Assembly: GCA_032251455.1 (NCBI GenBank)
Contig: JAVVEG010000004.1
Span: 124,001-188,000, forward strand
Source of the DNA: JAVVEG01 sp032251455
Lineage (GTDB): Bacteria; Pseudomonadota; Gammaproteobacteria; Pseudomonadales; Pseudohongiellaceae
Length of the DNA stretch: 64,000 nucleotides
Direction: 5' to 3'
Position numbers and translations under genes: made by a program. Shown here piece by piece: positions 1-8,497 of the stretch (position 1 is its first letter; each line of letters starts with the position of its first letter). The notes under the pieces are model-generated. The model saw only the letters and a list, made by a program, of their open reading frames with translations. It had not been told where the DNA came from and searched no databases.

Positions 1-1
1 C

Positions 2-853
2 CACTGGTCTGTCCTGGCCCCTGGGCACAATCAGGCGGTACTGCAACAAATCGACTGGTGTCATCGTCTGCTGCCAACCAGCGAACAGTTTGCCGCCTTT
101 GATTCCGGGCTTTATCACGAGCTGCCGCAAGTCGCCAGGATGTACGCACTCCCGGCCGCGCTTTCCCCCGCCTGGCCAATTCAGCGGTACGGCTTTCATG
201 GCCTGGCTCACCGCAATCAATGGCGTCAGGTCAAACAATCATTACCACGCGAGCGGCATGCGGACCTGCGCCTGATCAGCCTGCAGTTGGGTGGTGGCTG
301 TTCCTGGACTGCCTGGCGCGGCGCTCAGGTGCTTGATACCAGCATGGGTTTTACTCCCTTGGAAGGTCTGGTCATGGGTCGGCGCAGCGGCAGTATCGAC
401 CCAGGTATCGTGTTGCATCTGCAGCAGCAGGAAAATCTGTCTGTCGACCAGGTGCATACGTTGATCAGTCAACAGGGTGGACTGATGGCCACAGGCAGCA
501 GCGATGACATGCGGGTGCTGCTGGCCAGCGACAATGCGGCCAGCACAACCGCCCTGGCACATTACTGTTACCAGGTGCGCAAGGCCATCGGTGCGGCCAT
601 GGCCGTGCTCGGCGGGGTGGATGCCATCAGCTTTGGTGGAGGAGTGGGCGAACACTCGGCGCAAATCCGTCAAGGCATTCTGGCCGGGCTCGAAAACTTC
701 GGCATCCAGCTGGACAGTGACCTCAACAGCCAGGCCTCAGGTGCAGGCAGGCTGCATGCTGATACCAGCAAGACTGCACTCTACTTGACCCCGGTCAATG
801 AAATGAATGAAATGATGCGGCAATATCAGGCTTTCCTTAATTCCTCGTCATGA
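2..853 (+). CDS. ackA: Acetate kinase, 5'-truncated by the window edge
   Basis: Acetate kinase interconverts acetyl phosphate plus ADP with acetate plus ATP in the cytosol. The frame is open from base 2, so the N-terminal part lies outside the window. Family landmarks seen are RYGFHGLAH, the LGGGCS nucleotide-binding loop, DTSMGFTPLEGLVMG, the SGSIDPG turn and FGGGVGEHS near the C terminus. The conserved family loop usually reads LGGGSS; here it is LGGGCS. The stop is 12 bases before the phosphoketolase-like gene, so the two are almost certainly co-transcribed, and AckA would harvest the acetyl phosphate that enzyme makes. A propionate kinase role cannot be excluded from sequence alone. Confidence 0.93.
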   Translation, partial: HWSVLAPGHNQAVLQQIDWCHRLLPTSEQFAAFDSGLYHELPQVARMYALPAALSPAWPIQRYGFHGLAHRNQWRQVKQSLPRERHADLRLISLQLGGGCSWTAWRGAQVLDTSMGFTPLEGLVMGRRSGSIDPGIVLHLQQQENLSVDQVHTLISQQGGLMATGSSDDMRVLLASDNAASTTALAHYCYQVRKAIGAAMAVLGGVDAISFGGGVGEHSAQIRQGILAGLENFGIQLDSDLNSQASGAGRLHADTSKTALYLTPVNEMNEMMRQYQAFLNSSS

Positions 854-865
854 GCGGAGACCAGC

Positions 866-3274
866 ATGGGTATCAGTTTTACCGAGTGGCAGGCCGGCTG
901 CGGGCAGGTCCACCATCAACAGACAACAATCGAACGTATCCAGGTCTTGATCGAACACCTGCACGAGCGCGAACTATGTACCCCCGAGACTGCCCTCCAG
1001 TTGCTGGCCGCAGCGGATCGTCTATGCAATATGGGCATGTGGCTGACCGTGCACATGACCTATGCACGCCAGGTTCATCTCAATGGCCAGCCCTTGCAAC
1101 AGGATGATTTCAAGGCTAATCCCGAGGGGCATACCGGTGGTGCCCTGAACATGGTGCCGGCTTATGTCGGCTATTTGCTGGCCAATGCCCTGACCGGTAA
1201 AACCAGGGCCTGGCTGATGGGGCAAGGCCATTGTGTGGCCGCCATCGATGCCGTCAATGTGTTGATCCGCAATCTGGACCTGGCCCAGGATCAACGTTAT
1301 CCCTTCAGCGATGTTGGTCTGAGCCGCTTGTGCCAGGACTTCTACGGCTATGCAACGGACAGCCAGGGGCGCCCGGCCGCCCCCCTGGGCAGTCATGTCA
1401 GCCCCCACACGGCGGGTGGCATCAGCGAGGGTGGTTATCTCGGTTTTGCCGGCCTGCAATACGTCCACATGCCCTTGCCAGGACAGGAACTGGTGAGCTT
1501 TCTCAGCGACGGTGCCTTCGAGGAACAACGTGGCAGCGACTGGGCCGCACGCTGGTGGCGCGGCGAGGATAGCGGTCTGGTCCTGCCGATCATGATAGCC
1601 AATGGCCGCCGCATCGATCAAAGAACGACAATGGCGCAATCAGGCGGCGTGGAATGGTTCCGTCAACATCTCCAGCTGAATGGTTTTGATCCGGTGGATA
1701 TGGACGGCCGCGACCCGGCAGCCTTTGCCTGGGCCATCATTACCATGGCCGACCGCCTGCTGGAACAGCATCGTCTGATCGCCCTGCAGGAAAAATCCTA
1801 TCCGGTCTTGCTGCCCTATGCGATTGCAGAAACCGTCAAGGGTTATGGCTTCCCCGGAGCTGGCAGCAATGCCGCACACAATCTCCCGCTTGCCGGCAAT
1901 CCAGCCAATAATGAAAATGCCCGGCAGGAATTCAACCAGGGTTGCCGCGACCTGTATATAGCCACGCCAGAGCTTGAACAGGCCATTGCCACCCTGATGA
2001 ATCACCAGGCTGGCAACCGGGTCATGGAAAAGGATCACTACCTGCGTCGCCTGCGGGTAAACCAGCCCAGGCTGCCCGGCGAACAGGGATTTCTCAAGCC
2101 GGGCAGCACCGTATCGAGCATGGCCGCCATCGATCAATGGTTCAGCCATTTCGTTCAGCTCAACCCCTGTCATCGGGTGCGCGTGGGTAATCCGGATGAA
2201 ATGCGCAGCAATCGCATGAACGCCACACTGGACCTGCTCAAGCACCGGGTCACTGCGCCCGAACCCGGCATTGCCGAGGCTGTCTGTGGCGCCGTGATCA
2301 CTGCCTTGAATGAAGAAGCAGTGGTCTCTGCCGCCCTGGCCAACAAGCAGGGCATCAATCTGGTCGTCAGCTACGAGGCGTTTGCGGTGAAAATGCTGGG
2401 GGCCATGCGGCAGGAGATCCTGTTTGCACGGCACGCGCTGGAAGCCGGCCATGAAGCAGCCTGGTTGAGCGTACCCGTACTGCTCAGCTCCCATACCTGG
2501 GAAAATGGCAAGAATGAACAATCTCACCAGGACCCGACCCTGGCGGAAGCCTGGCTGGGTGAAATGTCCGATGTGGCCCCGGTATACTTTCCCTTCGATG
2601 CCAATGTAGCCATTGCCCTGATGGAAAGCCTCTATACTGAGCGCGCCCGGATAGCTGCCGTGGTAGCGGCCAAGAATGAAGCGACCAACCGTTGTGACCC
2701 GGCCACCGCCCGCCAGGTAGTCAGAGATGGGGCCTGGCTGCTAAGCCATGATGATGATGCCGATATCCAGCTGATTGCGATGGGGCTGTATCAACTGCAG
2801 TCTGTGGAACTGGCGGCCGGAGTGCTGGCAGAGGCTGGCGTCAATGTCTCCATCGTGGCGATACTCGAACCCGGGCGTTTCCGCGAAGCCAGGGACGAGC
2901 GCGAACGCAGCTATGTTCATGACGAGGCAGCACTGGCTGCCATCATCCCCGCCTGCAAGCGGCGGATCATCGTCTGTCATACCCGGGCCGAAATCATGAC
3001 CGGTGTGCTGCGACGGCTGGATACCGGCCCTGCCCGGACCCGTTTCCTCGGTTACAGAAACCGGGGTGGCACACTGGATGTGTTCGGCATGCTGGTGGCC
3101 AATCAGCAAACCTGGGCTCATATAGTCCATGCCGCCAATCAGCTGCTGGACATTGACAGCAGTCAAAGCCTGGGCGAAGCTGCACAGCAGGCTCTGGCCG
3201 GTACCGGCAACATCGATGTGTTGCGCTGCCCGCTGTTCCAGCATGGCAACAAGAGTCACCTCCAACTCCATTGA
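866..3274 (+). CDS. Phosphoketolase-family TPP enzyme (divergent Xfp-like)
   Basis: This 802-residue protein has the full length of a phosphoketolase, an enzyme that cleaves xylulose-5-P or fructose-6-P with phosphate to acetyl phosphate. Seen: the EGHTGGALNMVPAYVGY segment, GQGHCVAAIDAVN, a TPP-type SDG...N motif (SDGAFEEQ followed by IANGRRID) and, in the second half, the SYEAF and SHQDPT motifs that carry the family's catalytic Glu and His. It lacks the canonical N-terminal WRATNYL block and the usual GDGEAETG form of the TPP motif, so it belongs to a divergent branch whose substrate is not certain. Some databases label such proteins xylulose-5-phosphate epimerase. ackA directly upstream supports acetyl phosphate as product. 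The ATG at 866 follows a GGAG at 855-858 with short spacing. Confidence 0.85.
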   Translation: MGISFTEWQAGCGQVHHQQTTIERIQVLIEHLHERELCTPETALQLLAAADRLCNMGMWLTVHMTYARQVHLNGQPLQQDDFKANPEGHTGGALNMVPAYVGYLLANALTGKTRAWLMGQGHCVAAIDAVNVLIRNLDLAQDQRYPFSDVGLSRLCQDFYGYATDSQGRPAAPLGSHVSPHTAGGISEGGYLGFAGLQYVHMPLPGQELVSFLSDGAFEEQRGSDWAARWWRGEDSGLVLPIMIANGRRIDQRTTMAQSGGVEWFRQHLQLNGFDPVDMDGRDPAAFAWAIITMADRLLEQHRLIALQEKSYPVLLPYAIAETVKGYGFPGAGSNAAHNLPLAGNPANNENARQEFNQGCRDLYIATPELEQAIATLMNHQAGNRVMEKDHYLRRLRVNQPRLPGEQGFLKPGSTVSSMAAIDQWFSHFVQLNPCHRVRVGNPDEMRSNRMNATLDLLKHRVTAPEPGIAEAVCGAVITALNEEAVVSAALANKQGINLVVSYEAFAVKMLGAMRQEILFARHALEAGHEAAWLSVPVLLSSHTWENGKNEQSHQDPTLAEAWLGEMSDVAPVYFPFDANVAIALMESLYTERARIAAVVAAKNEATNRCDPATARQVVRDGAWLLSHDDDADIQLIAMGLYQLQSVELAAGVLAEAGVNVSIVAILEPGRFREARDERERSYVHDEAALAAIIPACKRRIIVCHTRAEIMTGVLRRLDTGPARTRFLGYRNRGGTLDVFGMLVANQQTWAHIVHAANQLLDIDSSQSLGEAAQQALAGTGNIDVLRCPLFQHGNKSHLQLH

Positions 3275-3287
3275 AGATACACTGCTG

Positions 3288-4805
3288 ATGACAGAAAATT
3301 ACCTGCTGCTGACCCGCGCCGGCATCGATACCCATCAAGAGCCGGTGGTCTATATGCGCAAGGACTGCCATGTCTGCCGGGCAGAAGGCTTCAACGCCCA
3401 GGGCAGGGTGCAGGTTTGTGTGGGCAAGCGCAGCATCATTGCCACCCTGAATGTGGTCTCCGGCAACCTGTTCAGCCACCAGCAGGCAGCGCTGAGCGAG
3501 AGCGCCTGGAAGTTGCTCCGGGCCAGAGAAGGTGACAAGGCATTCTTCAAACATGCCCCGCCGGTCGAGTCCATGAGTCATGTGCGGGGCAAACTTTATG
3601 GCAAGGCCTTTACCCTGGCCAGTGCCCGGGAGATCATCACCGACATCCGTGATGACCGCTACTCCGATATCCAACTGTCGGCCTTCATCACCGCCTGTGT
3701 CGCCAATGCCATGAACCTGGAGGAAACCATTGCCATCACCCAGGCCATGGTGGAGTCTGGCCAGCGCTTCCACTGGGGCGACAACATCCGGGTCATGGAC
3801 AAGCACTGCGTTGGCGGCCTGCCCGGCAACCGCACCACACCCATTGTTGTCGCCATTGTTGCCGCGCAGGGATTGCTGATGCCCAAAACCTCATCCCGCG
3901 CCATCACCTCCCCTGCGGGCACTGCCGATACCATGGAAACACTGACCAACGTAGCCCTGAGCATGCAGGCCATGCACGATGTCGTGCGCGATCAGGGCGC
4001 CTGTCTGGCCTGGGGCGGATCGGTATCGCTCAGCCCGACCGATGACATCATCATCCGGGTGGAACGGGCACTGGACCTGGACAGCGAAGGTCAACTGGTG
4101 GCCTCGGTCATTTCCAAGAAAGTGGCGGCCGGAGCCACCCATGTGCTGATCGATATTCCGGTTGGCCCCACGGCCAAGGTACGCAGCCAGGAGGTTGCCA
4201 CCAAACTGGGGGAACTGCTGCAACGCACCGGTGAAGCCATGGGTTTGCAGATCAGAATCATCCAGAGTGATGGCACCCAGCCGGTCGGCAGGGGTATTGG
4301 TCCTACCCTGGAAGCACGGGACGTGCTGTCCGTCCTGCAGAACCATGCCGATGCCCCGGAGGATTTGCGCAACCGGGCCCTGGCGGTGGCTGCTGTGCTG
4401 CTGGAGATGGGCGAAGTCTGTGCCGCACGGGAAGGCCTGGAACTGGCCAGACAAACGCTGGTCAGCGGCCAGGCCTGGGAAAAATTCAGAAACATCTGCA
4501 TGGCCCAGGGTGGCTTGAAAACCCCTCCGGTCGCCGCCCACACCCATACCCTTAGCAGCACACATACCGGTATTGTCACCCTGTTCGACAACCGCTCGCT
4601 TTCACGCCTGGCCAGCCTGGCCGGTGCACCTGGCGCACCGGCGGCCGGGCTGGACCTGCATGTCCGGCTTGGTGACCGCGTCGCCAAAGGACAGGCCCTG
4701 ATGACCATTCATGCGGAAGCACCCGGCGAGCTGGAATACGCGCTGGATTACCAGGCTGCCCACCCGGATATCATTCGCATCGACACCGACCCTGGAGGCC
4801 TGTAA
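3288..4805 (+). CDS. Thymidine phosphorylase type 2 / AMP phosphorylase-like protein
   Basis: A glycosyltransferase-family-3 type phosphorylase of 505 residues. Seen: an extra N-terminal domain of about 80 residues typical of the archaeal-like type 2 subfamily, the phosphate/nucleoside motif MDKHCVGGLPGNRTTP, the TSSRAITSPAGTADTME block and a C-terminal domain. Archaeal relatives are AMP phosphorylases that release ribose-1,5-bisphosphate; bacterial members are annotated as putative thymidine phosphorylases. Its place between the phosphoketolase-like gene and a PRPP-synthetase-like gene makes a sugar-phosphate-yielding phosphorolysis the likely role. I chose the ATG at 3288; an in-frame ATG at 3243 would overlap the preceding gene. 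The exact substrate is inferred, not shown. Confidence 0.85.
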   Translation: MTENYLLLTRAGIDTHQEPVVYMRKDCHVCRAEGFNAQGRVQVCVGKRSIIATLNVVSGNLFSHQQAALSESAWKLLRAREGDKAFFKHAPPVESMSHVRGKLYGKAFTLASAREIITDIRDDRYSDIQLSAFITACVANAMNLEETIAITQAMVESGQRFHWGDNIRVMDKHCVGGLPGNRTTPIVVAIVAAQGLLMPKTSSRAITSPAGTADTMETLTNVALSMQAMHDVVRDQGACLAWGGSVSLSPTDDIIIRVERALDLDSEGQLVASVISKKVAAGATHVLIDIPVGPTAKVRSQEVATKLGELLQRTGEAMGLQIRIIQSDGTQPVGRGIGPTLEARDVLSVLQNHADAPEDLRNRALAVAAVLLEMGEVCAAREGLELARQTLVSGQAWEKFRNICMAQGGLKTPPVAAHTHTLSSTHTGIVTLFDNRSLSRLASLAGAPGAPAAGLDLHVRLGDRVAKGQALMTIHAEAPGELEYALDYQAAHPDIIRIDTDPGGL

Positions 4806-4809
4806 CGCC

Positions 4810-5697
4810 ATGCTGCTTTATGCCATGCCCGGTCAGGAACAACTGGCTGCCTCACTGCGATCACAAACCGGCCTGCTTGCTGGCACCATGAGCCTGCGGC
4901 GTTTCCCGGACGGCGAAACCTATATCCGCATTCTGGATCAGTTACATACTGAGGAGGTTGCCATTCTGGCCCAATTGCATCATCCCGATGAGCAATTCCT
5001 GTCTCTGCTCCTGCTGATCAGCACCCTGCGCGATCTCGGTGTCAAGCGTGTGGGACTGATCGCACCCTATCTGCCCTACATGCGTCAGGACAAACGCTTT
5101 GCTCCGGGAGAAGGGGTCAGTGCTCGCTATTTTGCCAACATACTGGGCAAACATCTGGACTGGCTTCTGTGTGTGGACCCACACCTGCACCGGATTCATG
5201 ACCTGACTGAAGTCTATACCATCCCCGCCCGGGCCATGACCGCCGTGGCCCCGATTGCCGATTGGATCAGCGCGCACCTGGACAGACCACTGGTCATCGG
5301 GCCGGATTCAGAATCGGAACAATGGGCGGCCAGTGTTGCCCGGCTTGCCGGTTGTGAGTATGAAATTCTCAACAAGATACGCCATGGCGACCGGGAGGTC
5401 GAAGTGTCCGTACCCGTCAATACGGCTGATCTCAGCTGCACCCCCGTACTGGTGGATGATATCGTCAGCACCGGGAAAACCATGATCCAGGCTGCCCGGC
5501 AATTGTTGCAGGCCGGTTATCCGCAACCAGTCTGCATCGCCGTGCATGGTTTGTTTGCACCTGGCGCCCTGCAGGAAATGCAGGATGCCGGCCTGACCGT
5601 GGTCACCAGCAACAGCATTGCAGGCCAGCATGACCAGATAGACCTGGCTCCTCTCATTGCTTCAGGTCTTCGGGAAATGCTTGAGGGCACTGAGTGA
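4810..5697 (+). CDS. Ribose-phosphate pyrophosphokinase-family protein
   Basis: A 295-residue PRPP-synthetase homologue starting four bases after the phosphorylase stop. Seen: the ATP-loop motif RQDKRFAPGEGVSARY, the divalent-metal segment DPHLHRIHDL and the PRPP-binding loop VLVDDIVSTGKT. It is somewhat shorter than housekeeping Prs (about 315 residues) and its DPHLHRIH segment departs from the usual DLHAxQIQ form, so it is likely a paralogue dedicated to this operon. It may act on the ribose phosphate made by the upstream phosphorylase, or on ribose-1,5-bisphosphate. An in-frame ATG lies 99 bases upstream inside the neighbour, but the family N terminus (LYAMPGQEQLA) begins here. Confidence 0.85.
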   Translation: MLLYAMPGQEQLAASLRSQTGLLAGTMSLRRFPDGETYIRILDQLHTEEVAILAQLHHPDEQFLSLLLLISTLRDLGVKRVGLIAPYLPYMRQDKRFAPGEGVSARYFANILGKHLDWLLCVDPHLHRIHDLTEVYTIPARAMTAVAPIADWISAHLDRPLVIGPDSESEQWAASVARLAGCEYEILNKIRHGDREVEVSVPVNTADLSCTPVLVDDIVSTGKTMIQAARQLLQAGYPQPVCIAVHGLFAPGALQEMQDAGLTVVTSNSIAGQHDQIDLAPLIASGLREMLEGTE

Positions 5698-5725
5698 ACC
5701 CCTGAGTGATCCCCTGGTTGAGACC

Positions 5726-8491
5726 TTATTCAAACCCTTGCTTGACACCCAGAGCAAGCCCGGACTGAGGCCTGAATTTTCGTCCGGCAGCCTTGTCAAT
5801 CTCAACCACCACCATGACCACACTGGCTGCCAGCAATGAGCGCAACCAGTCTGCTGTGCTCAGCGCTGCCACGGCAAACACCTGCTGAAAGAACGGGGTA
5901 TAGGTGAAGGCCAGTTGCGCCAGCACCACCAAGGCAATGGATACCGCAACCGGACCGGCCCCTGACCAGACACCCGACTGGAAAACACTGCGGTACAGAA
6001 AACGGCAACTGAGCAGATAGAATGCCTCGATCATGACCATGGTGTTGACTGCCACACTGCGGGCCAGTTCCAGCGTTGCACCTTGCTCGACATACCAGGA
6101 GAACAGCGGGAACACAATCATGGCACCGCTGCCTCCCACCAGCAACAGGCGTCGCATCAACAGGGTATTCAGAAAACCACTATGGGCAGGACGTGGCGGG
6201 CGGGCCATGAGGTCTTTTTCGCCCGCTTCAAATACCAGCGCCAGGGAAAGCGTGACAGTTGTCACCATATTGATCCAGAGAATCTGAGAGGCACTGATGG
6301 GCAGGGTCCAGCCCAACAGAACAGCCAACAGGATGATCAGGGCCTCGGCCAGATTGGTTGGCAGGATGAACACGATGGACTTCAAGGTGTTGTCATAGAC
6401 CTTGCGCCCTTCACGCACCGCCCTGGCCATCGTGGCAAAATTGTCATCGGTGAGTACGAAGTCTGCTGCCTCGCGGGCAGCATCGGTACCCTTGAGGCCC
6501 ATGGCCACGCCTATGTCAGCCTGGCGCAGGGCTGGCGCATCATTGACCCCGTCGCCAGTCATCGCCACCACGTGCCGGTTGCGCTGCAGGCTTCTGACCA
6601 GTTCCAGCTTGTTGCCGGGACTGGTGCGGGCGTAGATATCCACCTCATCCACAATGCGGGCAAGCGTCTCCACATCCATGGCATCGAGCTCGCTGCCGGT
6701 GAGCACCCGGCTCGTATCCAGACCCAGTTCCCGTCCTATCGCTGCTGCCGTCCCGGGATTGTCGCCGGTGATCATCTTTACCCTGATACCGGCAGCATGG
6801 CAGTCGGCAATGGCCTGGATGGCCTCACTGCGCGGCGGATCACTCAAACCAACCAGGGCCACCATGGTCAAGCCAGCCTCGGCCAGATTCCGGTCCAGCC
6901 CTGTCACGTCTTCCGGCAATGATTTGCAGGCCAGCGCCATGACCCGCATGCCAGCATCTGCCAGCACACCCATCTCTTGCTCCCAGTAAGCAGCATCCAG
7001 TACTTCGCTGTCAGTGCTGCCGGCCTGTGTAGAGCAAAAGCTGAGCACCTGTTCCGGAGCCCCCTTCAACAACAGTTTTTTCCCGTTTGCCGTCTGGTGC
7101 AGTGTCGCCATATAGCGCCGGGCGGGATCAAATGGCAGGGTATCCTGCCGCAACCAGTCCTGGTTGACTGCACTGGATGTCAAGCCGGCCTTCAGTGCCA
7201 GCACATACAACGCGGCTTCAGTCGGGTCCCCATTGGCCTGCCAGCCATGGCCGCTTTCATTGACACTGGAATCATTGCAGAGCAAGGCGATGTGAGCGGC
7301 CAGGTCCAGTGTTTGCTCCTTTTTGTTTGCAGCGCCTGCGCCCTCCTTTATACCCCCCTGTATGCTGCCCTCAGGTGAGTATCCTTCGCCACTGAGTTGA
7401 TACTGTCTGCCTACCGTGATCAACGTCCGTGCCGTCATGGCATTGGCCGTCAGCGTGCCGGTCTTGTCACTACAGATCACGTCCACTGAGCCGAGCACCT
7501 CCACCGAGGGCAGACGTCGGACCAGGGCATGCTTGCGCGCCATGCGCTGCACCCCGATGGCCAGCACAATGGTGACCACTGCCGGCAGGCCTTCAGGAAT
7601 GGCAGCCACTGCAATGGCAATGGCGGCCTGCAACATATCGGCGAAGACAAAATCATACAACAGCATCCCCGCCAACAGGGTGGCAGCGGCAACCGCCAGC
7701 ACAATCAGAGTCAGGTTGCGGGTCAAGCTGTTCAATTGTCGTTGCATGGGGGTTTGATTGATGACCACAGTCTGTACCAGGGTATTGATATGACCGATTT
7801 CGGTACGCGGTCCGGTATTGATTACCAGACCATGCGCTGTGCCGGCAACCAGCATGGTACCCATATAGGCCATGTTGTCGCGCTCCGCCAGCGGCGTGTC
7901 AGCCGATAAAATCCGGGGCGATTTGAGCCTGGCCTGCGACTCCCCGGTCAGCAGGGATTCGTCGCACTGGCAGGCATTGCAATCGATCAACCGCAGATCT
8001 GCCGGCACCTTGTCTCCGGCCTGCAGGAAAACAAGGTCACCTGGCACTAGTTGTCTGCTGTCGACAGTCTGCTGGACTCCCGTGCGGACCACGACGGAAT
8101 GGCTGATGGTCAGGGAAAGAATGGCGCGCAGGGCCTGTTCAGCCTTGCCTTCCTGGATAAAACCGATGATGGCATTGATGAGGACAACCGCCAATATCAC
8201 TGCGCTGTCCAGGTGATGATCGAGCAGAAAGCTGAGCGTGGCACTGGCCAGCAACACATAGATGAAAAGACTTTTGAACTGGCGCAGAAACAGCAACCAG
8301 GCCGGCGTCACCGCTGCCGGAGCCAGGGCATTGGGGCCATAGCGTTGCAGCCGCAGCCCAGCCTCCTCCTGACTCAGCCCGTCCGGCCCGGTAAGCAATT
8401 GCTGCTGAAGTTGCTCCACACTCAAGCAATGAGCGGTATCAATCTTTATGCTGTTTTGCGCACTGTTTCCCGCACTGTTTTTTGCGATCAT
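5726..8491 (-). CDS. P-type cation-transporting ATPase (P2-like)
   Basis: A 921-residue inner-membrane cation pump. Seen in order: an N-terminal cation-ATPase segment (about residues 20-80), the LTGES actuator motif (about 181-185), the transmembrane PEGLP motif (Pro299-Glu300), the phosphorylation site DKTGT with Asp342, the KGAPE nucleotide pocket, MITGDNP, MTGDGVNDAPAL, and M5 to M10 at the C terminus. Compared with SERCA, the site residues Glu309, Asn768, Glu771 and Asn796 are kept as Glu300, Asn713, Glu716 and Asn741, but the M6 aspartate Asp800 is Thr745. Calcium specificity is therefore doubtful. It starts six bases after the beta-CASP gene and is in the same operon. It is convergent with the PRPP-synthetase-like gene. 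Confidence 0.93.
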   Translation of the reverse strand: MIAKNSAGNSAQNSIKIDTAHCLSVEQLQQQLLTGPDGLSQEEAGLRLQRYGPNALAPAAVTPAWLLFLRQFKSLFIYVLLASATLSFLLDHHLDSAVILAVVLINAIIGFIQEGKAEQALRAILSLTISHSVVVRTGVQQTVDSRQLVPGDLVFLQAGDKVPADLRLIDCNACQCDESLLTGESQARLKSPRILSADTPLAERDNMAYMGTMLVAGTAHGLVINTGPRTEIGHINTLVQTVVINQTPMQRQLNSLTRNLTLIVLAVAAATLLAGMLLYDFVFADMLQAAIAIAVAAIPEGLPAVVTIVLAIGVQRMARKHALVRRLPSVEVLGSVDVICSDKTGTLTANAMTARTLITVGRQYQLSGEGYSPEGSIQGGIKEGAGAANKKEQTLDLAAHIALLCNDSSVNESGHGWQANGDPTEAALYVLALKAGLTSSAVNQDWLRQDTLPFDPARRYMATLHQTANGKKLLLKGAPEQVLSFCSTQAGSTDSEVLDAAYWEQEMGVLADAGMRVMALACKSLPEDVTGLDRNLAEAGLTMVALVGLSDPPRSEAIQAIADCHAAGIRVKMITGDNPGTAAAIGRELGLDTSRVLTGSELDAMDVETLARIVDEVDIYARTSPGNKLELVRSLQRNRHVVAMTGDGVNDAPALRQADIGVAMGLKGTDAAREAADFVLTDDNFATMARAVREGRKVYDNTLKSIVFILPTNLAEALIILLAVLLGWTLPISASQILWINMVTTVTLSLALVFEAGEKDLMARPPRPAHSGFLNTLLMRRLLLVGGSGAMIVFPLFSWYVEQGATLELARSVAVNTMVMIEAFYLLSCRFLYRSVFQSGVWSGAGPVAVSIALVVLAQLAFTYTPFFQQVFAVAALSTADWLRSLLAASVVMVVVEIDKAAGRKFRPQSGLALGVKQGFE

Positions 8492-8497
8492 TCGTTG

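Noticed and set aside
6083..6922. 279-codon frame antisense to the P-type ATPase
   Set aside because: The opposite strand carries DKTGT, TGDGVND and membrane helices in one frame; the antisense frame is repetitive and Gln/His-rich.
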